From Burkholderiales bacterium (GTDB lineage: Bacteria; Pseudomonadota; Gammaproteobacteria; Burkholderiales; Burkholderiaceae_C): DNA of 12,107 nt. Location: contig SXSX01000175.1 of the NCBI GenBank assembly GCA_005793295.1, positions 1 to 12,107 on the forward strand, read 5' to 3'. This document shows positions 1 through 6,337 of this stretch, piece by piece. Position 1 is the stretch's first letter. Each line of letters opens with the position of its first letter. The translations under genes and the position numbers were made by a program. The notes under the pieces are model-generated. The model was not told the origin of the DNA, made no database searches, and saw only the letters and a list, made by a program, of their open reading frames with translations.

Positions 1-983
1 CGATGACCAAGCCGATTGTCTCGGTGGCGGTGATGATGCTGATGGAGCGCGGGTGCTTATTGCTCGATGACCCGGTTGCCAAATACCTGCCTGAGTTTGC
101 GGATGTCAAAGTAGCCCACTTTGAGGCAGGGCAAATGAATTTACGCCCACCGCTCCAAGCGCCAACGGTCCAAGATTTACTGCGCCATACGGCGGGCTTG
201 ACTTACGAAATTCTGGGGTCTGAGCCCGTTCAAGCGATGTACGCAAAAGCCAAGATCGACTCGCGAGACCGCTGCAACGCTGAATTTTCTAAAGCATTGG
301 CAAAGCTGCCATTGATGTTTGAACCCGGAACCGTTTGGGAATACAGCCGCGCTACCGATTTATTGGGGGCGCTGGTTGAGGCAGTTAGCAGCCAAACTTT
401 AGGCGCGTTCTTGCAAGACCATATTTTGGGACCCTTAGGAATGGTGGATACCGCATTCAGCGTTCCCATTGAAAAGCAACATCGCTTGGTAGAGCCTTTT
501 GAAAAAGATCCAGAAGGAAAGCCGCCGGTTCCCCTCTTTGACATGCGCGTGGTGCCAAAGATGGAATCTGGTGGTGCCGGTCTGGCGTCTACCGCGAAGG
601 ATTACGCTCGGTTTTTACAGTGCTTACTTAACGAGGGGCAACTGGCGGGGCAGCGTATTTTGAGCCCTCATACTGTGCGCCTCATGGCCTCAGACCACTT
701 AGGCGCTATTGGCCAGCACCCTAGCCAGCGCTTGGGGTTCATGCTCAACCCCGGAACCGGTTTTGGCTTGGGCTTTCAGGTGCGCATGGCTCATGGAATG
801 GATAGCTTGCCTGGTTCGGTAGGCCTGTATTCCTGGGGCGGCAGCGCTGGCACTACGTTTTGGGTTGACCCCGCCCAAGAGTTTTTTGCCATCCTCATGA
901 CCCAAGCCCCTAACCAGCGGGACTATTACCGCCCTAGGTTTCGCAACTTGGTGTACGCGGCGTTGGTAGATTGCGAAACCTAA
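1..983 (+). CDS. Serine hydrolase, class C beta-lactamase/EstB-type esterase (5'-truncated)
   Basis: This is the C-terminal part of a penicillin-binding-protein-like serine hydrolase. The family contains class C beta-lactamases, EstB-type esterases and D-aminopeptidases that act through an acyl-serine intermediate. The window opens inside the SxxK motif: bases 1-2 (CG) end a codon compatible with serine (TCG), followed by Met-Thr-Lys, giving S-M-T-K. The first ATG is therefore internal, and the nucleophile plus roughly 80 N-terminal residues lie outside. Counting from that Met, Lys3 is the catalytic lysine and Tyr114-Ser115-Arg116 is the second motif. YSN is usual in true beta-lactamases, so Arg in the third place points to an esterase-like member. 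A glycine-rich WGGSAGT segment at 278-284 is the third motif. The gene ends 19 bases before the convergent oxidoreductase, with no terminator between them. The fold family is secure; the substrate is unknown. Confidence 0.85.
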   Translation, partial: MTKPIVSVAVMMLMERGCLLLDDPVAKYLPEFADVKVAHFEAGQMNLRPPLQAPTVQDLLRHTAGLTYEILGSEPVQAMYAKAKIDSRDRCNAEFSKALAKLPLMFEPGTVWEYSRATDLLGALVEAVSSQTLGAFLQDHILGPLGMVDTAFSVPIEKQHRLVEPFEKDPEGKPPVPLFDMRVVPKMESGGAGLASTAKDYARFLQCLLNEGQLAGQRILSPHTVRLMASDHLGAIGQHPSQRLGFMLNPGTGFGLGFQVRMAHGMDSLPGSVGLYSWGGSAGTTFWVDPAQEFFAILMTQAPNQRDYYRPRFRNLVYAALVDCET

Positions 984-1002
984 AAATTAAACCGATCAAC
1001 AT

Positions 1003-2058
1003 TTAAACCGAAGCCACTTCAAGCACCAGCTTGCCAAAGTTCTCGCCATTAAACAGCTTCAATAGTGTTTGGGGGAATTTGTCCAAACCGCGAACCACGT
1101 CTTCTTTGCTTTTCATCTGACCGCTTTGTAAGTAGCCCGCCATTTCTGCAACTGCCAAGTGGTAGCGTGAAGCATAGTCAAACACCACGATGCCCTCCAT
1201 ACGAGCGCGGTTGACCAGCAAGCTCAAATAGTTTTTCGGACCTTGAACGGCGGTGGTGGCGTTGTATTGGCTGATCGCGCCGCAAATCACAATACGGGCT
1301 TTGCGGTTAATGCGGGTTAAAACGGTATCCAAAATATCACCGCCTACATTGTCAAAATAAATGTCAACGCCTTTGGGACAGTGGGCTTTGAGTCCTTCTT
1401 TGACTGCGCTCGGTCCCGCTTTGTAGTCAATACAAGCATCAAAGCCAAGTTCTTTAACCACCCAGTCACATTTCGCTTGGCCCCCAGCAATTCCAACTAC
1501 CCGACAGCCTTTGATTTTTGCCATCTGCCCCACCGTTTGCCCTACTGCACCTGCGGCTCCTGAGACCACCAAGGTCTCGCCCGCTTGGGGTTGGCCTACA
1601 TCCATCAAGCCAAAGTACCCGGTCATTCCTGGCATGCCCAAGACGTTGAGCCATTGGGTGAGCGTTCCAACGCGCAAGTCAATTTTTACCAAACCACTGT
1701 GTTTGAACTCGGTTTCGTTAAGCGTGAGGTATTCCTGGACGCCAAAGCCCGCGCTCACAAAGTCACCGACTGTAAAGTTTTTATTTTTTGAGACAACCAC
1801 CTGACCCACTCCGCCGGCCCGCATCACCTCGCCAATGCCAACGGGCGGGATATAGCTTTTGCCATCGTTCATCCAACCGCGCATCGCAGGATCTAACGAC
1901 AAAGCCAAGGTTTTTAAAACGATGCCACCTTCCAAGGGCTCTTGAACGGCTTCTGAAGTTCGACTCCAGTTGGATTCAGTAGGCAAGCCCACAGGCCGTG
2001 CGGCCAAACGAATTTGGTGGTTCATCAGGGAGCTGAGAGCCAAGGGAGCTGTGGTCAT
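1003..2058 (-). CDS. NADP-dependent oxidoreductase, MDR superfamily (leukotriene B4 dehydrogenase/CurA type)
   Basis: The product is a 351-residue medium-chain dehydrogenase/reductase of the zinc-independent double-bond reductase branch (PTGR1, CurA/YncB relatives). These enzymes reduce alpha,beta-unsaturated carbonyls with NADPH in the cytoplasm. Visible marks are the N-terminal LSLDPAMRGWM block (53-63), the nucleotide-binding SGAAGAVG loop (166-173), the YFDNVGG block (234-240) and the typical GKLV C-terminal end (342-345). There is no zinc-ligand pattern. The ATG at 2058 is chosen because GAAGGA lies 9 bases upstream. The family often starts at the later Met12 (2025), but that codon lacks a ribosome binding site. 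The gene is separated from phoX by a terminator and has its own likely promoter, so it is probably monocistronic. The physiological substrate is not deducible. Confidence 0.9.
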   Translation of the reverse strand: MTTAPLALSSLMNHQIRLAARPVGLPTESNWSRTSEAVQEPLEGGIVLKTLALSLDPAMRGWMNDGKSYIPPVGIGEVMRAGGVGQVVVSKNKNFTVGDFVSAGFGVQEYLTLNETEFKHSGLVKIDLRVGTLTQWLNVLGMPGMTGYFGLMDVGQPQAGETLVVSGAAGAVGQTVGQMAKIKGCRVVGIAGGQAKCDWVVKELGFDACIDYKAGPSAVKEGLKAHCPKGVDIYFDNVGGDILDTVLTRINRKARIVICGAISQYNATTAVQGPKNYLSLLVNRARMEGIVVFDYASRYHLAVAEMAGYLQSGQMKSKEDVVRGLDKFPQTLLKLFNGENFGKLVLEVASV

Positions 2059-2071
2059 AAATATCCATCCT

Positions 2072-2081
2072 TCAATATTGA
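2072..2081. promoter_or_regulatory. 10-bp perfect palindrome in the leader of the MDR oxidoreductase gene
   Basis: TCAATATTGA is a perfect palindrome 13 bases upstream of the ATG. It directly abuts the GAAGGA ribosome binding site and lies just downstream of the predicted transcription start. The position suits a repressor site, but ten AT-rich bases can be palindromic by chance. Confidence 0.25.
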
Positions 2082-2090
2082 TAGTATCGA

Positions 2091-2096
2091 ATTATC
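2091..2096 (-). promoter_or_regulatory. Candidate -10 element for the MDR oxidoreductase gene
   Basis: Read on the minus strand, GATAAT (five of six to TATAAT) would give a transcript start near 2084 and a leader of about 25 bases. No acceptable -35 exists at 16-18 bases, so either an activator is needed or the match is accidental. The terminator just upstream means that this gene needs a promoter in this interval. Confidence 0.3.
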
Positions 2097-2147
2097 TTCA
2101 GGTCTGCGCTTCAAGGTTGCACATTGGCGACTCCAATCCATGAGATC

Positions 2148-2181
2148 AAAAAAAACGGGCTGCACACATGCAGCCCGTTTT
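2148..2181 (-). terminator. Intrinsic (rho-independent) terminator of phoX
   Basis: The arms 2152-2164 and 2169-2181 form a perfect 13-bp stem (core ACGGGCTGCA/TGCAGCCCGT) with a four-base loop. On the minus strand the stem leads into eight T residues (A at 2148-2155 on the plus strand). It lies 22 bases past the phoX stop codon and insulates the oxidoreductase gene downstream. On the plus strand only four T follow, and no plus-strand gene ends here. Confidence 0.92.
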
Positions 2182-2203
2182 CAGAGAAAGGCATGTGGCC
2201 TTA

Positions 2204-4132
2204 TTAAGTACCTACGACGCCTCCGTCAACCTTGCGAATCACAACGGTCGCAGAACGTGGACGACCATTCGCTTTCTTTTCTGGCCAGTTAGAGACAGTC
2301 CTTGGATTTTTCGGATCGCTGATCTCGTTAGCGGGTTCGCCTGGATGTTGAACGTTGATAAACATAGTTTTACCGTCGGGTGTGCTTGTCGCTCCGGTGA
2401 TTTCGCAACCCGCAGGTCCGACTAAAAAGCGGCGAACTTCACCGGTTTTCGTATCAGCCGCCAACATCATGTTGTTACCAAAGTTCTTCAAGTCACCCTT
2501 GCCCATGGCAGAGGTTGACATGTCGCATTGAATCCAGAGAATTCCGCGACCATCTACCCATAGGCCATCCGGGCACGAGAACATATCTCCCTTGATGCTG
2601 CCCTTGGCTTCTTTGCGCTCGAGTGAGGGGTCACCGGCCATGATGAAATGGTTCCAAGCGAATGAGCGCGCTCCAAAGTCACCATCTTCTTTCCAGCGAA
2701 TGATGTTTCCTTGGGTGTTATTGGCGCGAGGGTTTGCAGCGTCCACTGCCGGTTGTTTGTCACCACCCCGATTGCTGTTGTTGGTGAGGGTTGCGTAAAC
2801 CCAACCTTCTTTGTCCACTTCGATCCATTCTGGGCGGTCCATTTTGGTGGCACCTAATAAATCGCTGGCTTGGCGCGCTTTGATGAGTACATCGCCTTGG
2901 TCGTTAAAACCATTTGCAGCTGTCAGTGGTCCTTGGCCGTGGGTCAATGCGATCCATTGGCCCTTGCCATCGGCATTGAACTTGGCAACGTACAAGGTCC
3001 CGTGATCGAGCAAACTGGCGTTCGCTGCTGCTCCACCGGGTTTAATGGCGTCGCGGCTGACAAACTTGTAAATGTATTCAAACCGTGCGTCTTCTCCCAT
3101 GTAGACAACCGCACGGTTATCTTTGGTGACCGCCACAGTCGCGCCTTCATGCGCGCCACGTCCCATAGCCGAGCGCTTCATGGGAGTTGAGCTGGGGTTG
3201 TAGGGATCAATTTCTACAATCCATCCAAAGCGATTGGGTTCATTGGGATTTTTGACGGCATCAAAACGTGCATCATGCTCATGCCAGCGATAGCCGCCGC
3301 CACCCTTTTTCAAGCCCCAGCGTTTTTCGTGCTCAGACATAGCGTCACCACCGCTGAAATAATTGATGAAGTTTTCTTCCGAGGTGAGGTAGGTGCCCCA
3401 AGGGGTGATGCCACTGGCGCAATTGTTCAATGTGCCCAACACCACGCGACCGGCTGGGTCAGAGGCTGTCTTAAGCAAAGCGTGTCCCATCGCTGGACCG
3501 CTCATTTCAGTGCGTGTATTGGCAGTGATCCGACGCCCCCAAGGTGAAGGGTTGACCACATTCCATTTTCCTGCTTTGTCTTCGACTTCAATGATCGATA
3601 CACCATGGGCGGCTTGTGATTTTCGAACCTTTTCTGCAGTCCAAGTCGCCATGCCATCGGTGAACAAAAGGCCGTGATCCACATACTCGTGGTTCATGGC
3701 CAACAAGCCGCTTTTGGAGCCCTCTTGGGCAAAATAATGGATGCCGTCATGGTTCATTCCCAACTGGGTTTCTTGGTGCGCAGCAGAATTGCTTGCGTCG
3801 TCTTTGAATGCGTGGTTTTCGCCTGACATACCTACCGGGTCGCCCCAAGGTGCAATGACTTGGTAGGTGTAGCCTTCTGGCACGGTGATGGTGTCGGCGG
3901 TGGACACCCCCACACTTTTAAAACCGATCAAGGGTCCACTTGCCATGCTGCCTGTTGCACAACCAGTTATCGCTGCAGCTCCACCAATGGCACTCAAGGG
4001 TGCAAAAAAGCTGCCAGCCAATGCGCCTAATCCACCGCGCAAAATCGTGCGCCTTGAGGGATCAGATACGTCATGAATCGTGGGGTTAGAAGAACGATTA
4101 CTGTCTTCCATCAAGGAAAAATCTTTTGCCAT
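2204..4132 (-). CDS. phoX: PhoX-family alkaline phosphatase (DUF839), Tat-exported
   Basis: The product is a 642-residue phosphatase of the PhoX family, which hydrolyses phosphomonoesters outside the cytoplasm using calcium and iron and supplies phosphate under limitation. The N-terminus carries a twin-arginine signal, SRRTILRG around residues 26-33, then a hydrophobic stretch. That stretch ends in ITGC, with Cys58 in a lipobox-like setting, so the protein may be a Tat lipoprotein. Family blocks follow in order: NHEYVD, NNCASG (Cys238), TSEEN (251-254), GRGAHEGA (Glu329) and YMGED (Glu347). These fit the known metal and active-site residues of PhoX. The ATG at 4132 is chosen because the open frame's earlier TTG (4213) falls inside the Pho-box-like site, upstream of the probable transcript start. 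GAGAG lies nine bases before the ATG. Transcription ends at the strong hairpin at 2148-2181. Regulation by PhoB is inferred from the upstream site. Confidence 0.95.
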   Translation of the reverse strand: MAKDFSLMEDSNRSSNPTIHDVSDPSRRTILRGGLGALAGSFFAPLSAIGGAAAITGCATGSMASGPLIGFKSVGVSTADTITVPEGYTYQVIAPWGDPVGMSGENHAFKDDASNSAAHQETQLGMNHDGIHYFAQEGSKSGLLAMNHEYVDHGLLFTDGMATWTAEKVRKSQAAHGVSIIEVEDKAGKWNVVNPSPWGRRITANTRTEMSGPAMGHALLKTASDPAGRVVLGTLNNCASGITPWGTYLTSEENFINYFSGGDAMSEHEKRWGLKKGGGGYRWHEHDARFDAVKNPNEPNRFGWIVEIDPYNPSSTPMKRSAMGRGAHEGATVAVTKDNRAVVYMGEDARFEYIYKFVSRDAIKPGGAAANASLLDHGTLYVAKFNADGKGQWIALTHGQGPLTAANGFNDQGDVLIKARQASDLLGATKMDRPEWIEVDKEGWVYATLTNNSNRGGDKQPAVDAANPRANNTQGNIIRWKEDGDFGARSFAWNHFIMAGDPSLERKEAKGSIKGDMFSCPDGLWVDGRGILWIQCDMSTSAMGKGDLKNFGNNMMLAADTKTGEVRRFLVGPAGCEITGATSTPDGKTMFINVQHPGEPANEISDPKNPRTVSNWPEKKANGRPRSATVVIRKVDGGVVGT

Positions 4133-4190
4133 AGTTAATGCTCTCAGTATTTCAAGTATGGGCTTTGCCTCATTGCTTAGCCTCCCTGGG

Positions 4191-4224
4191 GTTGTAATTC
4201 CTCTGTATGTCAATTTAGTGACAA
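4191..4224 (-). promoter_or_regulatory. Pho-box-like element and -10 for phoX
   Basis: Read on the minus strand, 4224-4207 is TTGTCAC-TAAA-TTGACAT. This matches the PhoB layout of two 7-bp direct repeats (consensus CTGTCAT) with a 4-bp AT-rich spacer, and each repeat matches at five of seven positions. Ten bases further on lies TACAAC (4196-4191), a -10 at the distance seen in E. coli phoA, where the Pho box replaces the -35. The predicted transcript start near 4184 gives a leader of about 50 bases. The same bases also form an inverted repeat, TGTCA-N6-TGACA, so a different dimeric regulator is possible. Confidence 0.55.
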
Positions 4225-4319
4225 ACTCATAGGCTTAAAGGTTTTTGGCCATTTCTTTAGGAAGGTGCGTTCAAACCGATAATGAAAAATTGGAATCCTT
4301 TTTTGCTTCGAATCACTAT

Positions 4320-5057
4320 ATGCCGCCTTTCTTTTCTTTGCCTGAGTTGTCTACGGGGGACAAGCTGTCGCTTACCCTGAAGACCCAAGGGTATGCTGTG
4401 TTAAGTGCAGATACCGTGCAATCTCTTTCACTGGCCGCTGCGGATCAAATGAATGCTTGGGCTGCCTTTTGGAATGACTTGCCCGCGGATGCCTATCTTC
4501 GTGATGGCGGCCGCTACCGCAGGCGTCGCCACTCTTGTTTTGTCATAACCGGCGATCAACTGATCCAAGCACCGCACCGACCCCACTGGCAGCCTGTCGA
4601 GTACAACGCCTTGCATGGCGGGATGCAGCGCCACTTTGAACCCATGGAAAGCGCCATAGTTCTTAGCCAAGCGTGGGAGCAACTTCTCACTTGGTTAGGA
4701 CGCGTGTGTTCAGACTTAAAGGGCGAGAAAACCTGGCACGCCGAGGCCCACCAATTTCGGATCGACACCACCGACGGAATCGGTCGCCCCACCCCAGAAG
4801 GTGCGCACCGCGATGGCGTTGATTTGGTCGCAGTGTTTATGGTTGACCGTCAAGGCGTTAAAGGCGGCGAGACCCGGGTATTTGAGGCCGAAGGGCCGCA
4901 TGGGCAGCGCTTTACGTTGGCGCAACCCTGGTCGGTTTTATTGTTGGACGACGAGCGCGTGATTCATGAATCCACCCCCATTCAACCCATGGCTGAAGGG
5001 GGGCACCGTGACACCTTGGTCGTGACGCTGCGCTCGGGTGGATTTCAAGAACGTTGA
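4320..5057 (+). CDS. 2-oxoglutarate/Fe(II)-dependent dioxygenase family protein (PF10014-like)
   Basis: The product is a 245-residue protein resembling the 2OG-Fe dioxygenase family that includes bacterial L-isoleucine 4-hydroxylase (IDO). Such enzymes couple oxidation of 2-oxoglutarate to hydroxylation of a small substrate, often a free amino acid. The facial triad is visible: His163-x-Asp165 in AHRDGVD and distal His216 in RVIHEST. Arg230 in HRDTLVV is placed to bind the 2-oxoglutarate carboxylate. The spacing of the triad and the total length are close to those of IDO. The start is uncertain: the frame is open from a TTG at 4245, but the ATG at 4320 gives the usual family length. Neither has a good ribosome binding site. 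The gene is divergent from phoX, and its last 13 bases overlap the convergent bktB. The substrate is unknown. Confidence 0.8.
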   Translation: MPPFFSLPELSTGDKLSLTLKTQGYAVLSADTVQSLSLAAADQMNAWAAFWNDLPADAYLRDGGRYRRRRHSCFVITGDQLIQAPHRPHWQPVEYNALHGGMQRHFEPMESAIVLSQAWEQLLTWLGRVCSDLKGEKTWHAEAHQFRIDTTDGIGRPTPEGAHRDGVDLVAVFMVDRQGVKGGETRVFEAEGPHGQRFTLAQPWSVLLLDDERVIHESTPIQPMAEGGHRDTLVVTLRSGGFQER

Positions 5058-6235
5058 CGCTCAAAGATAGCGGCAATCCCTTGGCCGCCACCAATACACA
5101 TGGTGACCAAGGCATAGCGGCCGTTGATGCGCTCGAGTTCATACAGTGCTTTGACGGTAATCAACGCGCCAGTCGCTCCAATCGGATGGCCCAGTGAAAT
5201 TCCAGACCCATTGGGGTTGACCTTTGCGGGGTCTAAACCCAGGTCGCGCGTTACAGCGCAGGCCTGCGCAGCAAAAGCTTCGTTGGCTTCAATGACATCT
5301 AAATCGTTAACTGTGAGTCCGGCTTTTTGCAACGCCAGTTGGGTCGCGGGTACGGGACCAATGCCCATGTATTTCGGGTCAACGCCCGCATGCGCATAGG
5401 CCACGAGTCGGGCCAAAGGCTTAAGGCCCCGGGCTTTGGCTACGCTGGCTTCCATCAAGACCACCGCCGCAGCGGCATCATTGATGCCCGAAGCGTTCCC
5501 AGCCGTCACAGTACCGTTTTCTTTGAGGAAAACGGGTTTGAGCTTGGCCATGTCAGCCACTGTGCAATTGGGTCTGAAATGCTCGTCGGTTTGGTAAGCA
5601 ACATCGCCTTTTTTACTTTTAAGGATGACGGGTGAAATTTGGCTGGTGAAGTAACCCGCCTCGGTCGCGCGTTGGGCGCGGTTGTGGCTTTCAACGGCCA
5701 AGGCATCTTGGTCTTCCCTGGTGATCCCCCATTTGGCGGCGATGTTTTCTGCGGTCACGCCCATATGGATATTTTGAAATGGGTCATGCAAAGCGCCAAT
5801 GACCATGTCCACCATTTTGGTGTCCCCCATGCGGGCGCCCCAGCGCATGTTGAGCGAGGCAAACGGACCCCGACTCATATTTTCTGCGCCTCCGCCAATG
5901 GCTACATCTGCGTCGCCAAGCAAAATACTTTGGCTGGCATTGACGATCGCTTGAAGGCCGGAGCCGCACAAGCGGTTAACGTTAAAAGCCGGAGTGCCTT
6001 CGCCGCATCCGCCGTTGATTGCTGCAACCCGCGACAAATACATATCTTTGGGTTCGGTATTGACCACATGGCCAAATACAACGTGGCCTACGTCTTTGCC
6101 ACCTACTTTGGCCCGAGACAAAGACTCGCGAACCACTTGGGCGGCTAAATCCGTAGGGGCAATATCTTTAAGGCTACCGCCAAACGTTCCAATCGCGGTT
6201 CGTACGGCACTGACAACAACAACTTCACGGGACAT
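5045..6235 (-). CDS. bktB: Acetyl-CoA C-acyltransferase, beta-ketothiolase BktB type
   Basis: The product is a 396-residue thiolase that condenses two acyl-CoAs to a beta-ketoacyl-CoA or cleaves the reverse way. BktB of Cupriavidus accepts C4-C5 chains and feeds polyhydroxyalkanoate synthesis; degradative roles are equally possible. The nucleophile is Cys90 in NRLCGSG. His350 lies in SLGHPIG and the proton-relay Cys380 in MCIGGGQG, the same numbers as in Cupriavidus BktB. The ATG at 6235 is preferred over an in-frame TTG two codons earlier because AGGAG sits seven bases upstream and the residue numbering then matches. The gene lies 82 bases downstream of an SDR gene on the same strand, so co-transcription is likely, although a separate promoter is possible. 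No phaC or acyl-CoA dehydrogenase is in view to decide the pathway. Confidence 0.95.
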   Translation of the reverse strand: MSREVVVVSAVRTAIGTFGGSLKDIAPTDLAAQVVRESLSRAKVGGKDVGHVVFGHVVNTEPKDMYLSRVAAINGGCGEGTPAFNVNRLCGSGLQAIVNASQSILLGDADVAIGGGAENMSRGPFASLNMRWGARMGDTKMVDMVIGALHDPFQNIHMGVTAENIAAKWGITREDQDALAVESHNRAQRATEAGYFTSQISPVILKSKKGDVAYQTDEHFRPNCTVADMAKLKPVFLKENGTVTAGNASGINDAAAAVVLMEASVAKARGLKPLARLVAYAHAGVDPKYMGIGPVPATQLALQKAGLTVNDLDVIEANEAFAAQACAVTRDLGLDPAKVNPNGSGISLGHPIGATGALITVKALYELERINGRYALVTMCIGGGQGIAAIFERQRS

Positions 6236-6239
6236 GGTC

Positions 6240-6278
6240 AAACTCCTAGACGGGTAATAAACCTAGAGTTTGCTACCC
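6240..6278 (-). promoter_or_regulatory. Two mutually exclusive hairpins in the bktB leader, one covering the ribosome binding site
   Basis: In the minus-strand RNA, bases 6271-6263 pair with 6249-6240 (nine pairs, one bulged base). This buries the AGGAG ribosome binding site (6247-6243) in the 3' arm. A competing stem pairs 6278-6274 with 6256-6252 and 6271-6268 with 6262-6259 around a five-base loop, and leaves AGGAG free. Both use 6271-6268, so only one can form at a time. The layout fits translational control, but the stems are short and chance is not excluded. Confidence 0.35.
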
Positions 6279-6308
6279 AAAGGATGCACGGGCCTTACAG
6301 ATTGATTT

Positions 6309-6337
6309 TTTATAGCCTTATTCCCGAACGTCCGCAA
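6309..6337 (-). promoter_or_regulatory. Candidate internal promoter for bktB
   Basis: On the minus strand TTGCGG (6337-6332), a 17-base spacer and TATAAA (6314-6309) straddle the stop codon of the SDR gene. The -10 is five of six to consensus and the -35 only three of six. The transcript would start near 6302, with a leader of about 67 bases containing the hairpins at 6240-6278. Confidence 0.3.

Noticed and set aside
4133..4213. TTG start extending PhoX by 27 residues
   Set aside because: The TTG lies inside the Pho-box-like site, upstream of the predicted transcript start, and would put the twin-arginine signal unusually far from the N-terminus.
5639..6148. 169-codon open frame on the plus strand opposite bktB
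   Set aside because: It is antisense to a complete thiolase with all catalytic residues and has no recognisable domain or ribosome binding site.
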